From positions 1 to 64,000 of the forward strand of contig JARGFZ010000014.1 of the NCBI GenBank assembly GCA_029210965.1: DNA of 64,000 nt. Reading direction: 5' to 3'. The notes beneath the pieces were generated by a model. That model worked only from the letters and a program-made list of their open reading frames with translations. It ran no database searches and was not told the origin of the DNA. This document shows, one piece after another, positions 37,038-46,282 of this stretch (position 1 is the stretch's first letter; each line of letters begins with the position of its first letter). The stretch is from a bacterium. Lineage in GTDB: Bacteria > BMS3Abin14. The position numbers were made by a program, and so were the translations under genes.

Positions 37038-37740
37038 ACAGTTCTGATTCCCCGTTGGCCCTTCCATAAATTATTTCCCTCGCTTCCTCTGTATATTCCC
37101 TCCCCTTCCCTTCCCGATACAGGACCAGCGGTTCCTCTCCATACACGATCCCTAACCCATCTCCCTTCAGGGCTTCCAGCAGAACCAGGGACGGCTCCTC
37201 ATTTTCTCTTGAAAGGATGTACCGTTTGCGCACCGGCTCCATGCCGGCGGCGGTCACCGCTGCTGCAAGATCGTCAAAACGCCGCGCCAGGTAGATCCAG
37301 GTGGACGATCCCCCGTCTCGAAGCAGAGCGGAGGCAGAGCGTGCAAAATCTGAAACGCCGCCGTGAATCTCATGACGTGCGGCAGCTCGGGATGGGTCGG
37401 GGCTTATCCGGCCTGTGCCCACCTTTCTGTAGGGCGGGTTGGCCAGAACCATGTCAAACCGCTCCAGAGTTCCTTTCCAGGGGTGGTTTCTGAGGTCAGC
37501 CTGAACAAACCGAATGTTGTCGAGGCTGTTTATGCGGGCGCTTTGCCTTGCCTGCCCGATCAGTTCGGACTGGATCTCTACTCCCAGAAGACTGCAAAAG
37601 GGGTTCTCCTTCGCGAGCAGAAGACCCACCAGGCCGTTGCCGCAGCCAAGATCCGCAATCCTCCATTCAGGGGATGGCTTGATGAAACGGGCAAGGAGGA
37701 GACCATCGATGGAGGCCTTTACACCCTTGGGAGTCTGCAA
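37036..37740 (-). CDS. trmN6: tRNA1(Val) adenine-N6-methyltransferase-like (TrmN6 family)
   Basis: About 234 residues. The SAM-binding motif IADLGCGNGLVGLLLA and the adenine-N6 motif NPPY (VLANPPYRKVGTGRISP) are those of TrmN6, which methylates A37 in tRNA-Val. The N-terminus is uncertain. TTG 37740 gives MQTPKGVKASIDGLLLA, but in-frame sequence upstream (LDEINGIKLLQTPKG) looks like family sequence and lacks an ATG; an ATT start with AGAGG upstream is possible. No ATG is available before the stop upstream. Confidence 0.8.
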   Translation of the reverse strand: MQTPKGVKASIDGLLLARFIKPSPEWRIADLGCGNGLVGLLLAKENPFCSLLGVEIQSELIGQARQSARINSLDNIRFVQADLRNHPWKGTLERFDMVLANPPYRKVGTGRISPDPSRAAARHEIHGGVSDFARSASALLRDGGSSTWIYLARRFDDLAAAVTAAGMEPVRKRYILSRENEEPSLVLLEALKGDGLGIVYGEEPLVLYREGKGREYTEEAREIIYGRANGESEL

Positions 37741-37796
37741 CAGTTTTATACCATTGATTTCGTCTAATATAATTGCCGCATCCTCTCAAGTTGAAG

Positions 37797-37910
37797 TATC
37801 GGCGTGTCGGTGTGTCGGTGTGTCGGCGAAAAGGCCATGCTGAAAGCTATCAGCTGTCAGCTGATTGTCGTGGTTCTCACCGATACCCCGATACCCCGTT
37901 ACGCCGACAC
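37797..37910. repeat. Inverted pair of GTGTCGGT / CCGATACC octamer arrays
   Basis: Left 37797-37828 (TATCGGCG, TGTCGGTG, TGTCGGTG, TGTCGGCG units) faces right 37879-37910 (CCGATACC, CCGATACC, CCGTTACG, CCGACACC units). A CAGCTGT/CAGCTGA heptamer pair lies in the loop. Confidence 0.8.
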
Positions 37911-37916
37911 CTGGAC

Positions 37917-39272
37917 TCAGACCGCAGGTGTTTCAGGGTCTGAGTCCAGCACTTCCCCTTTAAGGTCATGGATATCGCTATCCGTGATCAGCACTCGAAC
38001 AAACGTGCCCGGTTCAATGTCTTCGTCGAGCCTCACCACACCATCAACTTCCGGTGCCTGGCCCTGATGGCGGCCAAAGGGGCCTTTTTCGTCGAACCCT
38101 TCTGCAAGGACAGTCAGTTCCTGCCCAACCAGCCTGCTTAACCTCTGTGCTGAGATCCCGGCCTGCTCCTCCATGAGTTTGTCAGCCCTGGATCTCGCGA
38201 CATCAGAGGGCACCTGATTTTTCATTCCCGCTGCCGGTGTCCCCTCTTCAAGGCTGTAGGGGAAAACACCCAGATGATCGATACCAGCCTCCTGAATGAA
38301 GTGGAGGAGTTCATTAAAGTCCTCCTCCGTTTCCCCCGGAAAACCGGTCATTAGAGTCGTCCTGAGGTAAACACCAGGTATGGCATTGCGGACCCGTCGC
38401 ACCACATCCATGGGCGAGGGTGCCTCCCCCCTGCCCATTCTTTCAAGGACTGAGGCTGATACGTGCTGAAAAGGAACATCCAGATATCGGCAGATTCTCG
38501 GGTCGGAACCTATAACCTCGAGAATTTCATCCGTAACCCGGGATGGATGAACATAAAGGACTCTGAGCCAATAGTCCCCAGGAACGCCGAGGAGGGACCG
38601 CAAGAGGGACGGCAGACTGTCTTTTCCCAGATCCTGTCCGTAGCGTCCAGAATCCTGGGCCACCAGGGTGACCTCCCGGACGTCCTGGCCGACAAGATAC
38701 TCCATTTCGCTTAGGAGGGATGCAGCCGGACGGCTGGTAAACTCTCCTCGAATGGAGGGAATGAGGCAGTAGGCGCACCAGTTGGAGCACCCCTCGCCGA
38801 TCTTGATGTAGGCGCGATGGGAAGGGTGGGAACGAATACGGAAAGGGAAAGATGATTCCGAATTGAGAATTGAGAATTGAGAATTGAGCTCTTCTGCGTT
38901 CTGCGTTCCGGGTTCTGCGTTCTGATCATCGCCCTTTACCGCCCTCACAACACTTTCAAGGTCCTTGTGGGGAACGAGAGCGTCGACCTCAGGCACTTCC
39001 TTCAGGATCTCGTCCCCGTAGCGACTGACCAGACACCCGGTGACCACCAGACGCGTCGGGCCGCCTTCTCTTTTAAGTTGAGCCAGCTCCACGATGCGGT
39101 CCAGGGATTCTTCCACCGCCTCGGTGAGGAAAGAGCAGGTATTTATGAGGAGACAATCAGCATCCTCCGGCTCCTCAACGACGACACAGCCGGCTTTGTG
39201 AAGGTGGCCGAGCATAACCTCGGTGTCGACCAGGTTTTTGTTACATCCAAGACTTACAACAGAAACCTTCAT
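37917..39272 (-). CDS. rimO: Ribosomal protein S12 methylthiotransferase RimO, with repeat insertion in the linker
   Basis: 451 residues: UPF0004 N-terminal domain (Cys10, Cys46, Cys80), radical SAM domain with C-x3-C-x2-C (Cys162, 166, 169 in EGCSNWCAYC) and a C-terminal TRAM domain. RimO adds a methylthio group to Asp89 of S12 in the ribosome. Between the two domains, residues about 116-139 (DQNAEPGTQNAEELNSQF and on) are encoded by TTCTGCG and AATTGAG heptamer arrays, an insertion of spacer-type repeat DNA that keeps the frame. The catalytic parts are intact, so activity is plausible. Confidence 0.92.
   Translation of the reverse strand: MKVSVVSLGCNKNLVDTEVMLGHLHKAGCVVVEEPEDADCLLINTCSFLTEAVEESLDRIVELAQLKREGGPTRLVVTGCLVSRYGDEILKEVPEVDALVPHKDLESVVRAVKGDDQNAEPGTQNAEELNSQFSILNSESSFPFRIRSHPSHRAYIKIGEGCSNWCAYCLIPSIRGEFTSRPAASLLSEMEYLVGQDVREVTLVAQDSGRYGQDLGKDSLPSLLRSLLGVPGDYWLRVLYVHPSRVTDEILEVIGSDPRICRYLDVPFQHVSASVLERMGRGEAPSPMDVVRRVRNAIPGVYLRTTLMTGFPGETEEDFNELLHFIQEAGIDHLGVFPYSLEEGTPAAGMKNQVPSDVARSRADKLMEEQAGISAQRLSRLVGQELTVLAEGFDEKGPFGRHQGQAPEVDGVVRLDEDIEPGTFVRVLITDSDIHDLKGEVLDSDPETPAV
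38861..38925. repeat. Heptamer arrays inside the rimO reading frame
   Basis: AATTGAG units at 38861-38889 and TTCTGCG/TTCCGGG units at 38892-38925, the same kinds of units found in spacers (59868-59880 and 13590-13610). Confidence 0.85.
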
Positions 39273-39287
39273 TGTTTATGCGGTCCC

Positions 39288-39402
39288 CAAGAGCACAGCA
39301 TCTTCTGCGTTATCGCCCCTCGGAAATCCTCGACGTATGTCGGCATATACGCCTCCGGTGTTCCTCGGAACTCTGGCCTTGTATCTGCCGCACTCTTGTG
39401 AA
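39288..39402. repeat. Fold-back element upstream of rimO
   Basis: An imperfect palindrome: CTGCGTTATCGCCCCTCGGAA on one arm and its near complement on the other, around a centre of GTATGTCGGCATATAC type. Similar in style to the 55744-55884 fold-back element. It is not coding. Confidence 0.5.
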
Positions 39403-39528
39403 CCTTTAAGGAGCATGGTGACGGTGACTTTCATAAATATAGAAGGTGGAAGAAGGGAGGTGGAATAAAAGCAATACGTCTTTCCTCCCTTATTCCCTAT
39501 TCCTCATTCCCTATTCCACGATAACATT

Positions 39529-40212
39529 TCACGGCTCAATCACTTCCGTTCCTTTCGGAACATCCCACTTGAACAGGTCATCCGAAAGCTCCACCCCGGT
39601 TTTTATGCCATGAAAGGTTATTGTGGTCACATTCCCCAACTTATGGTGAATGGCGATGCGCTCCACAAGGCCTGAGTCGGAGGCCACCAGGATGGAGATC
39701 TTGTCGTAGGGAAGGTTATCTTCAAGAGGAAACAGGTCGAGAGGAACACTCTCACCGGGAGCGGTCACCCTTGACTGAACGGTGAAATCTTCCTCGATCC
39801 CGTCCAGTCCGCTGAAGAAGGTGGCAGCACCCATTCTCATCTCTTTAGGGGTTAATTCCCTGACGATGATCTGTTTGCGGGAGGGGGTATGGATCCAGAC
39901 CCTGGAGTTGTTTATGACTACAGAGTGAGGGCGTTTACCGCCATAATCCCAGCGCATACGGTCCGGGGGGCTGAAGAAAAGGATCCCCTCCTCCCTGGAA
40001 CTCATACCCACTCCGGGCCGTTCTTCAGTCTGAACAAAGTCGGCCTGAAGACCCACCAGGGAAGCATAGGTTTTTCTTGCCAGGGCAAGGGCCCGGTCAG
40101 CCTCGTCCTGGCACAACCCGGGGGAGGGAAACGCTATCAGAAAAGCGATAACAGCCAGGAATGCGAACAGCGTGTCGCAATTGCCCGATCTTTTGAATTT
40201 TGAAAGGTTCAA
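39529..40212 (-). CDS. lolA: Outer-membrane lipoprotein carrier LolA family
   Basis: 227 residues: signal peptide (FAFLAVIAFLIAFPSPGLC), then the LolA beta-fold (VGLQADFVQTE, GILFFSPPDRMRWDY, SVVINNSRVWIHTPSRKQI, VPLDLFPLEDNLPYDKI). It carries lipoproteins across the periplasm. TTG 40212 starts 17 bp from the MITE-like copy B, which separates lolA from ftsK. No ATG gives a full signal peptide. The family function is firm; the start is not. Confidence 0.85.
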   Translation of the reverse strand: MNLSKFKRSGNCDTLFAFLAVIAFLIAFPSPGLCQDEADRALALARKTYASLVGLQADFVQTEERPGVGMSSREEGILFFSPPDRMRWDYGGKRPHSVVINNSRVWIHTPSRKQIIVRELTPKEMRMGAATFFSGLDGIEEDFTVQSRVTAPGESVPLDLFPLEDNLPYDKISILVASDSGLVERIAIHHKLGNVTTITFHGIKTGVELSDDLFKWDVPKGTEVIEP

Positions 40213-40228
40213 TTCTTTTTCACCAAGA

Positions 40229-40387
40229 TTGATGGACTCGCAAAAAGCCCATCAATGCGCCGCGTGCGGGGCGCCCAAATCAATGACTCGCACTGTAAGT
40301 CATTGATTTGTAAGGAAAGGGAAAACGACGCTTTTCCCTTTCCGTGGAGCGAAAAGTCCCGGATTGGACTTTTTGCGACTTTATCAA
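40229..40387. mobile_element. 159-bp MITE-like element, copy B
   Basis: Same architecture and orientation as the element at 34771: inverted ends of CGCAAAAAG type, central GCGCC...GGCGC hairpin, AATCAATGA/TCATTGATT hairpin and GGGAAAACGACGCTTTTCCC hairpin. It lies between ftsK and lolA inside a presumed same-strand transcript. Confidence 0.75.
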
Positions 40388-40433
40388 GATTGAAGCCTTC
40401 CTCTGCGTTGAAAAACATCGCCAGGATTGCATA

Positions 40434-42620
40434 TCAATCAACCTCATACCTCCGCAGGAGCGGCCTGGGTTTGGCGCCATCCGGCGGGCCGATGTGACCG
40501 TCTAGCTCCATGCGCTCAACCATGCGGGCAGCCCTGTTATAACCCACCTTGAAGTTTCTCTGGATCATGGAGGCCGAAGCATAACCCTTGTTGTAGACGA
40601 AATCCAGGGCCACCTGGTACTTCTCGTCCTCTTCTCCGTCATCTTCTGCCCCTGGAATAGAGGGCTGATAGTCGAACAGATCTTCCCTGTATTCAGGCTT
40701 GGCCTGGTCCTTGAGAAATTTGACAACTCTCCCCACTTCGTCCTCCGTGACAAAGCACCCGTGCAAGCGTGTCAGGCCGGTCATCCCTGTCTTGATGAAC
40801 AACATATCGCCCCGACCGAGAAGCTGCTCCGCCCCGTTGTGGTCCAGGATGACCCGGGAGTTTGACTTGTCGGTGACCTTGAAAGCCATGCGGCCGGTGA
40901 TGTTAGTTTTGATGCTCCCGGAAATGATGTCCACCGAGGGACGCTGTGTTGCCAGAATAAGGTGAATACCTGCCGCACGGGCCATCTGCCCCAGTCTGGC
41001 TATGCACTCTTCCACATCCCTGGATGTGGTCATCATGAGATCGGCCAGTTCGTCAATGATGACCACGATGTGCGGAAGTTTCCTGTCTTCATCCTCCCCC
41101 AGCTCTTCCTTGATCCTGGCGGTCTTGGTGTTGTAGCTGTCTATATTCCTGGCTTTCCTTGCAGACAGAAGCTGGTACCTTCTCTCCATCTCGGCCACGA
41201 GCCAGCGAAGGGCAGAAGCTGCCTTCTTCGGCTCCATGACAACCGGTGCCAGCAGGTGGGGGATCCCCTCGTAGGGAGAAAGTTCCAGCATCTTCGGATC
41301 CACCATAACCAGACGGACATCGTCTGGCGTAAGGTTGAACAACAGGGACAGGATCATGGAATTGATGGCCACGCTCTTACCTGTGCCGGTAGCTCCGGCC
41401 ACAAGCATGTGGGGCATGGAATCCAGATCGGTGATGTAGGGAACACCCGATGTATCCTTCCCTATAGCGAACCTGAGAATCCCCTTGTACGATTCAAACT
41501 CGGCTGAGCCCAGGATCTCCCTGAGGCGAACTGTCTCAGGTTCAATGTTGGGAACCTCGATCCCGATGGCTGATTTGCCCTGGATGCGCTCCACGATCCT
41601 GATATCCACCCCGCCCATGGCAAGGGAAAGATCACCGGTACGGCTTACGATCTGGTTGACCTTGATCCCAGGCCCCGGTTCATACTCGAATACAGTGATG
41701 ACAGGACCCGGGTTGACCGCTGTTACCTGGCCGTGGATCCCGTAATCCTGAAGTTTTTTAACAAGCATCCGGCTTCTGGCGAGATGCTCTTCCTCCGTCA
41801 CATTTCTGTGATCCTCGTCTGGCATGTCAAGAAGGTGAAGAGGGGGAAGGGAGAATTTGCCCCGTGGGCGCGGGAGAGTGTCGAACTCCTCCTGTCTGGG
41901 GGAGGCTGCACGGGTCCGGTTAACAACCGCAGGCTTACTCTCTATCGTCGGCGGTTTGATTTTCTGTTCAATTTCCTTTGCGCGGCTGACAACTTTTTTC
42001 CGGCGGGTGCGTTCTCGTTTCTTGGTCACCAGAGTAAACAACGCACCGATCAACCCGGCCAGCCAGGCTGCCGCGGCCCTCAGGGAAAGGTTGGTCATGA
42101 TCAGAGTGGCGGCCAGGAGAAGGGCCAGAACGATAACATGGGCCCCTGCCACGTTAAAAAAGGATATCAGACCGTCCGCAGCAAGTTTGCCGATGGTACC
42201 GCCGGCCTGGACCTTGCCCCCTGTAAAGGTTATCGGACCCAACCTCAACTGGACCAGAACGCACAAGGTCAAAACAAACAGAGCAGCACCCGCCGACCTC
42301 AATGCCCAGCTACCCCAGTTCCTGTGGAAGAAACGTGTCACACCGAGGAATAAAAAGAAAACCGGGATCATGAAAGCGGTCCAGCCAAGAGCCTGGATAC
42401 TCGCGTCCGCCAGGTAGGCGCCGACGATGCCGCCCATGTTGCTCGCCTGGCTCTGCCCGGTGCCAGTACTATTGAGAGATATGTCCCGGGGCGAGTAGGA
42501 AACCAGGGCCAGGAGAAAAAAGAGCCCCACAGCCACAAGAGCCACACCGACGATCTCACGCCAGCGGGAGTGGGACGCGGGAGACAGCTTCTTCTCTTTT
42601 CGAGGTTCGTTCTTGGCCAT
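40434..42620 (-). CDS. ftsK: DNA translocase FtsK/SpoIIIE
   Basis: About 728 residues: four N-terminal membrane helices (EIVGVALVAVGLFFLLALVSY, VGAYLADASIQALGW, ...), a short linker (FtsK of enterics has a much longer one), the RecA-like motor with Walker A GATGTGKSVAINSM and Walker B LVMVDPKMLE, and a winged-helix gamma domain (KGYASASMIQRNFKVGYNRAARMVERMELDGHIGP). It moves DNA toward dif and coordinates chromosome dimer resolution at the septum. ATG 42620 (MAKNEPRK) has GAAGGTG upstream and is preferred to the first start. Confidence 0.96.
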   Translation of the reverse strand: MAKNEPRKEKKLSPASHSRWREIVGVALVAVGLFFLLALVSYSPRDISLNSTGTGQSQASNMGGIVGAYLADASIQALGWTAFMIPVFFLFLGVTRFFHRNWGSWALRSAGAALFVLTLCVLVQLRLGPITFTGGKVQAGGTIGKLAADGLISFFNVAGAHVIVLALLLAATLIMTNLSLRAAAAWLAGLIGALFTLVTKKRERTRRKKVVSRAKEIEQKIKPPTIESKPAVVNRTRAASPRQEEFDTLPRPRGKFSLPPLHLLDMPDEDHRNVTEEEHLARSRMLVKKLQDYGIHGQVTAVNPGPVITVFEYEPGPGIKVNQIVSRTGDLSLAMGGVDIRIVERIQGKSAIGIEVPNIEPETVRLREILGSAEFESYKGILRFAIGKDTSGVPYITDLDSMPHMLVAGATGTGKSVAINSMILSLLFNLTPDDVRLVMVDPKMLELSPYEGIPHLLAPVVMEPKKAASALRWLVAEMERRYQLLSARKARNIDSYNTKTARIKEELGEDEDRKLPHIVVIIDELADLMMTTSRDVEECIARLGQMARAAGIHLILATQRPSVDIISGSIKTNITGRMAFKVTDKSNSRVILDHNGAEQLLGRGDMLFIKTGMTGLTRLHGCFVTEDEVGRVVKFLKDQAKPEYREDLFDYQPSIPGAEDDGEEDEKYQVALDFVYNKGYASASMIQRNFKVGYNRAARMVERMELDGHIGPPDGAKPRPLLRRYEVD

Positions 42621-42640
42621 GGGCACCTTCAATTCATGAT

Positions 42641-42740
42641 AGATTTGATCTCACATCTCAGATCTCAGATCTCAGATTTAAAGCGAAAAAACAATCGTGA
42701 ATTCAGCATGTTTGAGATTTGAGATTTGAGATTTGAGATT
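42641..42740. repeat. Inverted pair of ATCTCAG / GAGATTT heptamer arrays
   Basis: Left 42641-42679 (ATCTCAC, ATCTCAG, ATCTCAG, ATCTCAG units) faces right 42710-42740 (GAGATTT repeated four times), about 30 bases apart. Confidence 0.85.
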
Positions 42741-42746
42741 CTCTTT

Positions 42747-43520
42747 CTATACCAGAAACACCAAAGAAAGAGAACCTAGAGCCAGACAGTACACCGCGAA
42801 GGGAAGCAGGTTTTCACGGCCGAGGAGTTTCATGAGGAAGGCGACAGATGCCCATCCAACCAGAGCAGCCGAAACGGCGCCCGCAAGGAAAGACAGGGGT
42901 AGCCCGCCTTCCGTGAGCACACCGGACTCGAGCAACAGGGCTCCGCCAATGGCAGGGATTGAGAGCAGGAAGGAAAACCGGGCGGCCTCCCTACCCGAAT
43001 ATCCGATGAACATACCCATGGCGATAGTGGATCCGGACCTGGATATACCGGGAACAATGGCCAGCGCCTGAGCAAGACCTATCAGGATGGCGCCAGACAC
43101 AGTGATGTCGACAACGGTTCGATGGCCCCTGCCCCTTATTCGCCAGGCTGCCGCCAGGATGCACCCTGTCAGAAGCAGGCCGACTGACGCTACTCTCGGG
43201 GCCGAAAAAAGAGGCTCTATCATTTCGGACAGAAACACACCCACAACCCCAGCCGGGATGGAGCCGATGACGAGAAGGGCAGGCAGACGCCATCCTCCTT
43301 CAGACGGCCGGGCCATGTCATGGGCCAATTGAACCAGATCGCGCCTGAAATATATGAGCACCGCCGCAAGGGTCCCGCCGTGTAGCAGAACATCGAAAGC
43401 CGCAGCCGGCGTATTGAATCCGGATAGCAGCTCCTGGGCCAGGACAAGGTGGCCGGAGGAGGAGACAGGGAGGAATTCTGTCAGACCTTGAAGAATTCCC
43501 AATAAAATCGATTCAAACAT
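42747..43520 (-). CDS. uppP: Undecaprenyl-diphosphatase UppP
   Basis: 257 residues, about eight membrane helices. The signatures EFLPVSSSGHLVL and PGISRSGSTI are the BacA/UppP catalytic motifs. It dephosphorylates undecaprenyl diphosphate to recycle the cell-wall lipid carrier, and confers bacitracin tolerance when overexpressed. ATG 43520 is the first in frame. Confidence 0.95.
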   Translation of the reverse strand: MFESILLGILQGLTEFLPVSSSGHLVLAQELLSGFNTPAAAFDVLLHGGTLAAVLIYFRRDLVQLAHDMARPSEGGWRLPALLVIGSIPAGVVGVFLSEMIEPLFSAPRVASVGLLLTGCILAAAWRIRGRGHRTVVDITVSGAILIGLAQALAIVPGISRSGSTIAMGMFIGYSGREAARFSFLLSIPAIGGALLLESGVLTEGGLPLSFLAGAVSAALVGWASVAFLMKLLGRENLLPFAVYCLALGSLSLVFLV

Positions 43521-43554
43521 ATCTTAATTACCTCATATTCATGGTCTGACAGAA

Positions 43555-43655
43555 CGTATCGGGGTATCGGGGTATCGGCGAAAAGGCTTTTAATCGACGT
43601 GCCGATATTGTTTGGCTCTGTCCCCGATACGCCGTTACGCCGACACTCCGACACC
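43555..43655. repeat. Inverted pair of TATCGGGG / CCGATACG octamer arrays
   Basis: Left 43555-43580 (TATCGGGG, TATCGGGG, TATCGGCG) faces right 43622-43655 (CCGATACG, CCGTTACG, CCGACACT, CCGACACC). Confidence 0.8.
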
Positions 43656-43661
43656 TGCCGG

Positions 43662-45317
43662 TTATTCCTCCAGAATAACTGGAAGAACCGTGGGCTTCTT
43701 ATCAAGCGCTTTCCTATATATTCCTCGCACCGCAGTCCTTAAATTTTCCTTCAGCTCCGGAAGGGAAGTCTTTTCCTTTCGCCAGGCCTTCAAAACCCGC
43801 CGCGCAGCACCGGCTGCCTCCAGGTCCAGTTCCTCCCCGTGAGGGCCTACGATCACTCCCCTGCTGTATACCACCGGTTCGGGAAGTTTGTCTCCCCTTG
43901 CGGGCAGGGATACCGCAACGACCACGACCCCTTCACGGGCCATCCGCCTGCGATCCCCGAGTATCGGGTCGCCCATGGTCCCTATCATGGACCCATCCAC
44001 CAGCATGCGGCCGGAGGGTACTGATTCTTCGGTCCTGGTCCCCGAAGGACCCAGTTCGAGCACCTGGCCCGGGTCCAGGATATGAATACCATCGCTGCCC
44101 ACACCGTTATTGAGCGCCACATCCGCGCAGGCCACCAGATTTCGGTAATCTCCATGGACAGGGACAAAGTGACGCGGCGAGGTCATCTGGATCATAGCGG
44201 AGATCTCGCCAGCGGACGCATGCCCGGATATGTGAACCCTGGGGGGAGCCTGGTAATGCACCTTGGCTCCGGCTCGAAAAAGGTTGTCGATATTCTGACC
44301 AACAGCCAGTTCATTGCCCGGTATCATACGGGACGAAAAGATAACCGTGTCTCCCGGCCCTGCCTGGACCTGGGCATGCTCCCCGCGGGCGATACGGCTC
44401 AAGGCGCTGAAAGGTTCTCCCTGGGTCCCGGTGGTCAGGTACACGACCTTCCCGGCCTCATTTTTTTCAAGCGTCCCGTGGAAAGCTATAACACCGGGTG
44501 GCGGTTCCAGATATCCCAGTTTCGAGGCGATCTCAAAATTCTGGATCATTCGCCGGCCCTCGAGGACAACTTTTCGACCTGAAGCGGCAGCCGCAGATAT
44601 CACCGCACCCATCCGCTGGATATGGGAAGCAAAGGTCGCAACGAAGACCCGGCCCGATGTATTCTCGAACAGATCGGCTAGAGCACTGGCCACCTCGGAC
44701 TCGGGAGGTGTGATACCGGGGCGATCCGCATTGGTACTGTCGCAAAGCAGGAGATCAACACCCTCGCGGCCGACGATTTTCAACGGTTCGAGATAATCAC
44801 CATCATCTCCCTCCGGCAGCCGGAAATCCCCAGAATGGACCACAGTCCCGGCTGGTGTCCGAATGATCAGGGAAGCTGAATCAGGGATGCTGTGATCCAC
44901 CGGAACCGCTTCGATCCTGGCTCCGGCGACCTCGAAGGGCTGTCCAAAAAGGATCTTCCTCAGATCCCGGTCCTCCAGATGAGCTCCACCCCATCCGTTG
45001 GCCATCCTCTCCCGAGCCATGGCCAGGGTAAAGGCTGTCCCGTAAACCGGAACATCCACCTGACTCAACAGGGAGGGAAGAGCACCCACATGGTCGTCGT
45101 GACCGTGGGTCAGGATGATGGCTTTCAACCGGTCTGCGTTCTCCAGGACATAGGTGAAGTCTGGCAGGAAAAGGTCCACACCAGGGAAGTTGCCCTGGGG
45201 AAACTTGATCCCGGCATCGATGAGGATGAACGAATTCCCCCATTCCAGTACAGCGCAGTTCATCCCGAAGGTGCCCACACCGCCGAGGGGAATAAAACGC
45301 AGAGTTGAGTTATTCAT
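43662..45317 (-). CDS. rnj: Ribonuclease J
   Basis: 551 residues: metallo-beta-lactamase fold with the zinc motif HGHDDHVGALP, beta-CASP domain and the RNase J C-terminal domain. It is a 5'-to-3' exo- and endoribonuclease for RNA turnover. ATG 45317 (MNNSTLRFIPLGG) follows AAGGATAG; the GTG at 45335 is less likely. In deltaproteobacteria RNase J often coexists with RNase E; no other RNase gene is in this window. Confidence 0.92.
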   Translation of the reverse strand: MNNSTLRFIPLGGVGTFGMNCAVLEWGNSFILIDAGIKFPQGNFPGVDLFLPDFTYVLENADRLKAIILTHGHDDHVGALPSLLSQVDVPVYGTAFTLAMARERMANGWGGAHLEDRDLRKILFGQPFEVAGARIEAVPVDHSIPDSASLIIRTPAGTVVHSGDFRLPEGDDGDYLEPLKIVGREGVDLLLCDSTNADRPGITPPESEVASALADLFENTSGRVFVATFASHIQRMGAVISAAAASGRKVVLEGRRMIQNFEIASKLGYLEPPPGVIAFHGTLEKNEAGKVVYLTTGTQGEPFSALSRIARGEHAQVQAGPGDTVIFSSRMIPGNELAVGQNIDNLFRAGAKVHYQAPPRVHISGHASAGEISAMIQMTSPRHFVPVHGDYRNLVACADVALNNGVGSDGIHILDPGQVLELGPSGTRTEESVPSGRMLVDGSMIGTMGDPILGDRRRMAREGVVVVAVSLPARGDKLPEPVVYSRGVIVGPHGEELDLEAAGAARRVLKAWRKEKTSLPELKENLRTAVRGIYRKALDKKPTVLPVILEE

Positions 45318-45347
45318 GAACCCTATCCTTTTCACTCAACTCTGCTT

Positions 45348-45417
45348 GTATCGGAGTATCGGAGAAAATACCTTTTGCTCTACCCCGGTACCCCGACACC
45401 CCGATACCCCGACACCT
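45348..45417. repeat. Inverted pair of TATCGGAG / CCGATACC octamer arrays
   Basis: Left 45348-45365 (two TATCGGAG units) faces right 45382-45417 (CCGGTACC, CCGACACC, CCGATACC, CCGACACC). Confidence 0.75.
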
Positions 45418-45433
45418 GAGCTGCAGGGAAAAG

Positions 45434-46264
45434 TCATTTGACGACCCCCTGCAGCCGCATCGCCAATTCCGCGAACTGCTCCACCGACAACTGCTCCGCC
45501 CTGACGGTTGGCAACAGTCCCATCCCGGGAATGATCTGTCCCAGTTTTTCCTTGCCAACTGTGGGGAAACCGGCAGCGAGGCTGTTGACCAGTTTTTTTC
45601 TTCTCTGGCCAAAAGCTGCCTTGACAACGCTCATAGTGAATAGTCTGTCCGGCATCGGGTACAGGGCCTCCTCGAGGACATCCCACCGCACAAGGGCTGA
45701 ATCCACTCTGGGCGGGGGCAGGAACACTGTAGGTGGAACCTTCCTCACGATCACAGGTTTTCCGAAGAGTTGGCACGCCACAGACAGGATGCCGTACTCC
45801 TTGCCGCCATGATCCGCTGCCATGCGCACAGCCACTTCCCACTGAACAAGAAAAACGGCCCGTCGAACCCGATCCCTGTTTTCCAGGACCCTGAACAGGA
45901 TCTGGGTGGAAATGGCATAGGGGAGGTTGCCAAGGGCCACAACTCTGCCCTCAGGGGGAAGCAGATCATCCCACGGCACCCTCAGTGCATCACCCTTGAC
46001 CAGCCTGAGTGAAGGGTTACCGGCAAACTTCTCCTCCAGGGCCGGGTGAAGACCCGCATCAACTTCTACAGCGGTCACCTTCACGCCCGCAGCAAGGACC
46101 ATTTCGGTGAGCCTTCCCGTACCGGCACCGATCTCCAGGACCTCATCACCTGGAACCAGATCGGCAGCCCTGACGATAAGCCCAAGTATGTTTTTATCGT
46201 GGAGAAAATGCTGACCGTAAGCTGGAGGGGCGTAGGGGCGCTTACTCACGGCCTTCTCCAACAT
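45434..46264 (-). CDS. rsmA: 16S rRNA dimethyladenosine transferase RsmA/KsgA
   Basis: 276 residues. Motifs in order: AYGQHFLHDKNIL, SAM-binding VLEIGAGTGRLTEMVL, and catalytic LGNLPYAISTQIL. It dimethylates two adjacent adenines in the 3'-end hairpin of 16S rRNA; its loss confers kasugamycin resistance. Length and motifs are normal for the family. The upstream spacer carries a GAGTGCAG array. Confidence 0.95.
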   Translation of the reverse strand: MLEKAVSKRPYAPPAYGQHFLHDKNILGLIVRAADLVPGDEVLEIGAGTGRLTEMVLAAGVKVTAVEVDAGLHPALEEKFAGNPSLRLVKGDALRVPWDDLLPPEGRVVALGNLPYAISTQILFRVLENRDRVRRAVFLVQWEVAVRMAADHGGKEYGILSVACQLFGKPVIVRKVPPTVFLPPPRVDSALVRWDVLEEALYPMPDRLFTMSVVKAAFGQRRKKLVNSLAAGFPTVGKEKLGQIIPGMGLLPTVRAEQLSVEQFAELAMRLQGVVK

Positions 46265-46282
46265 TCAAGGGACCATGAGAAG

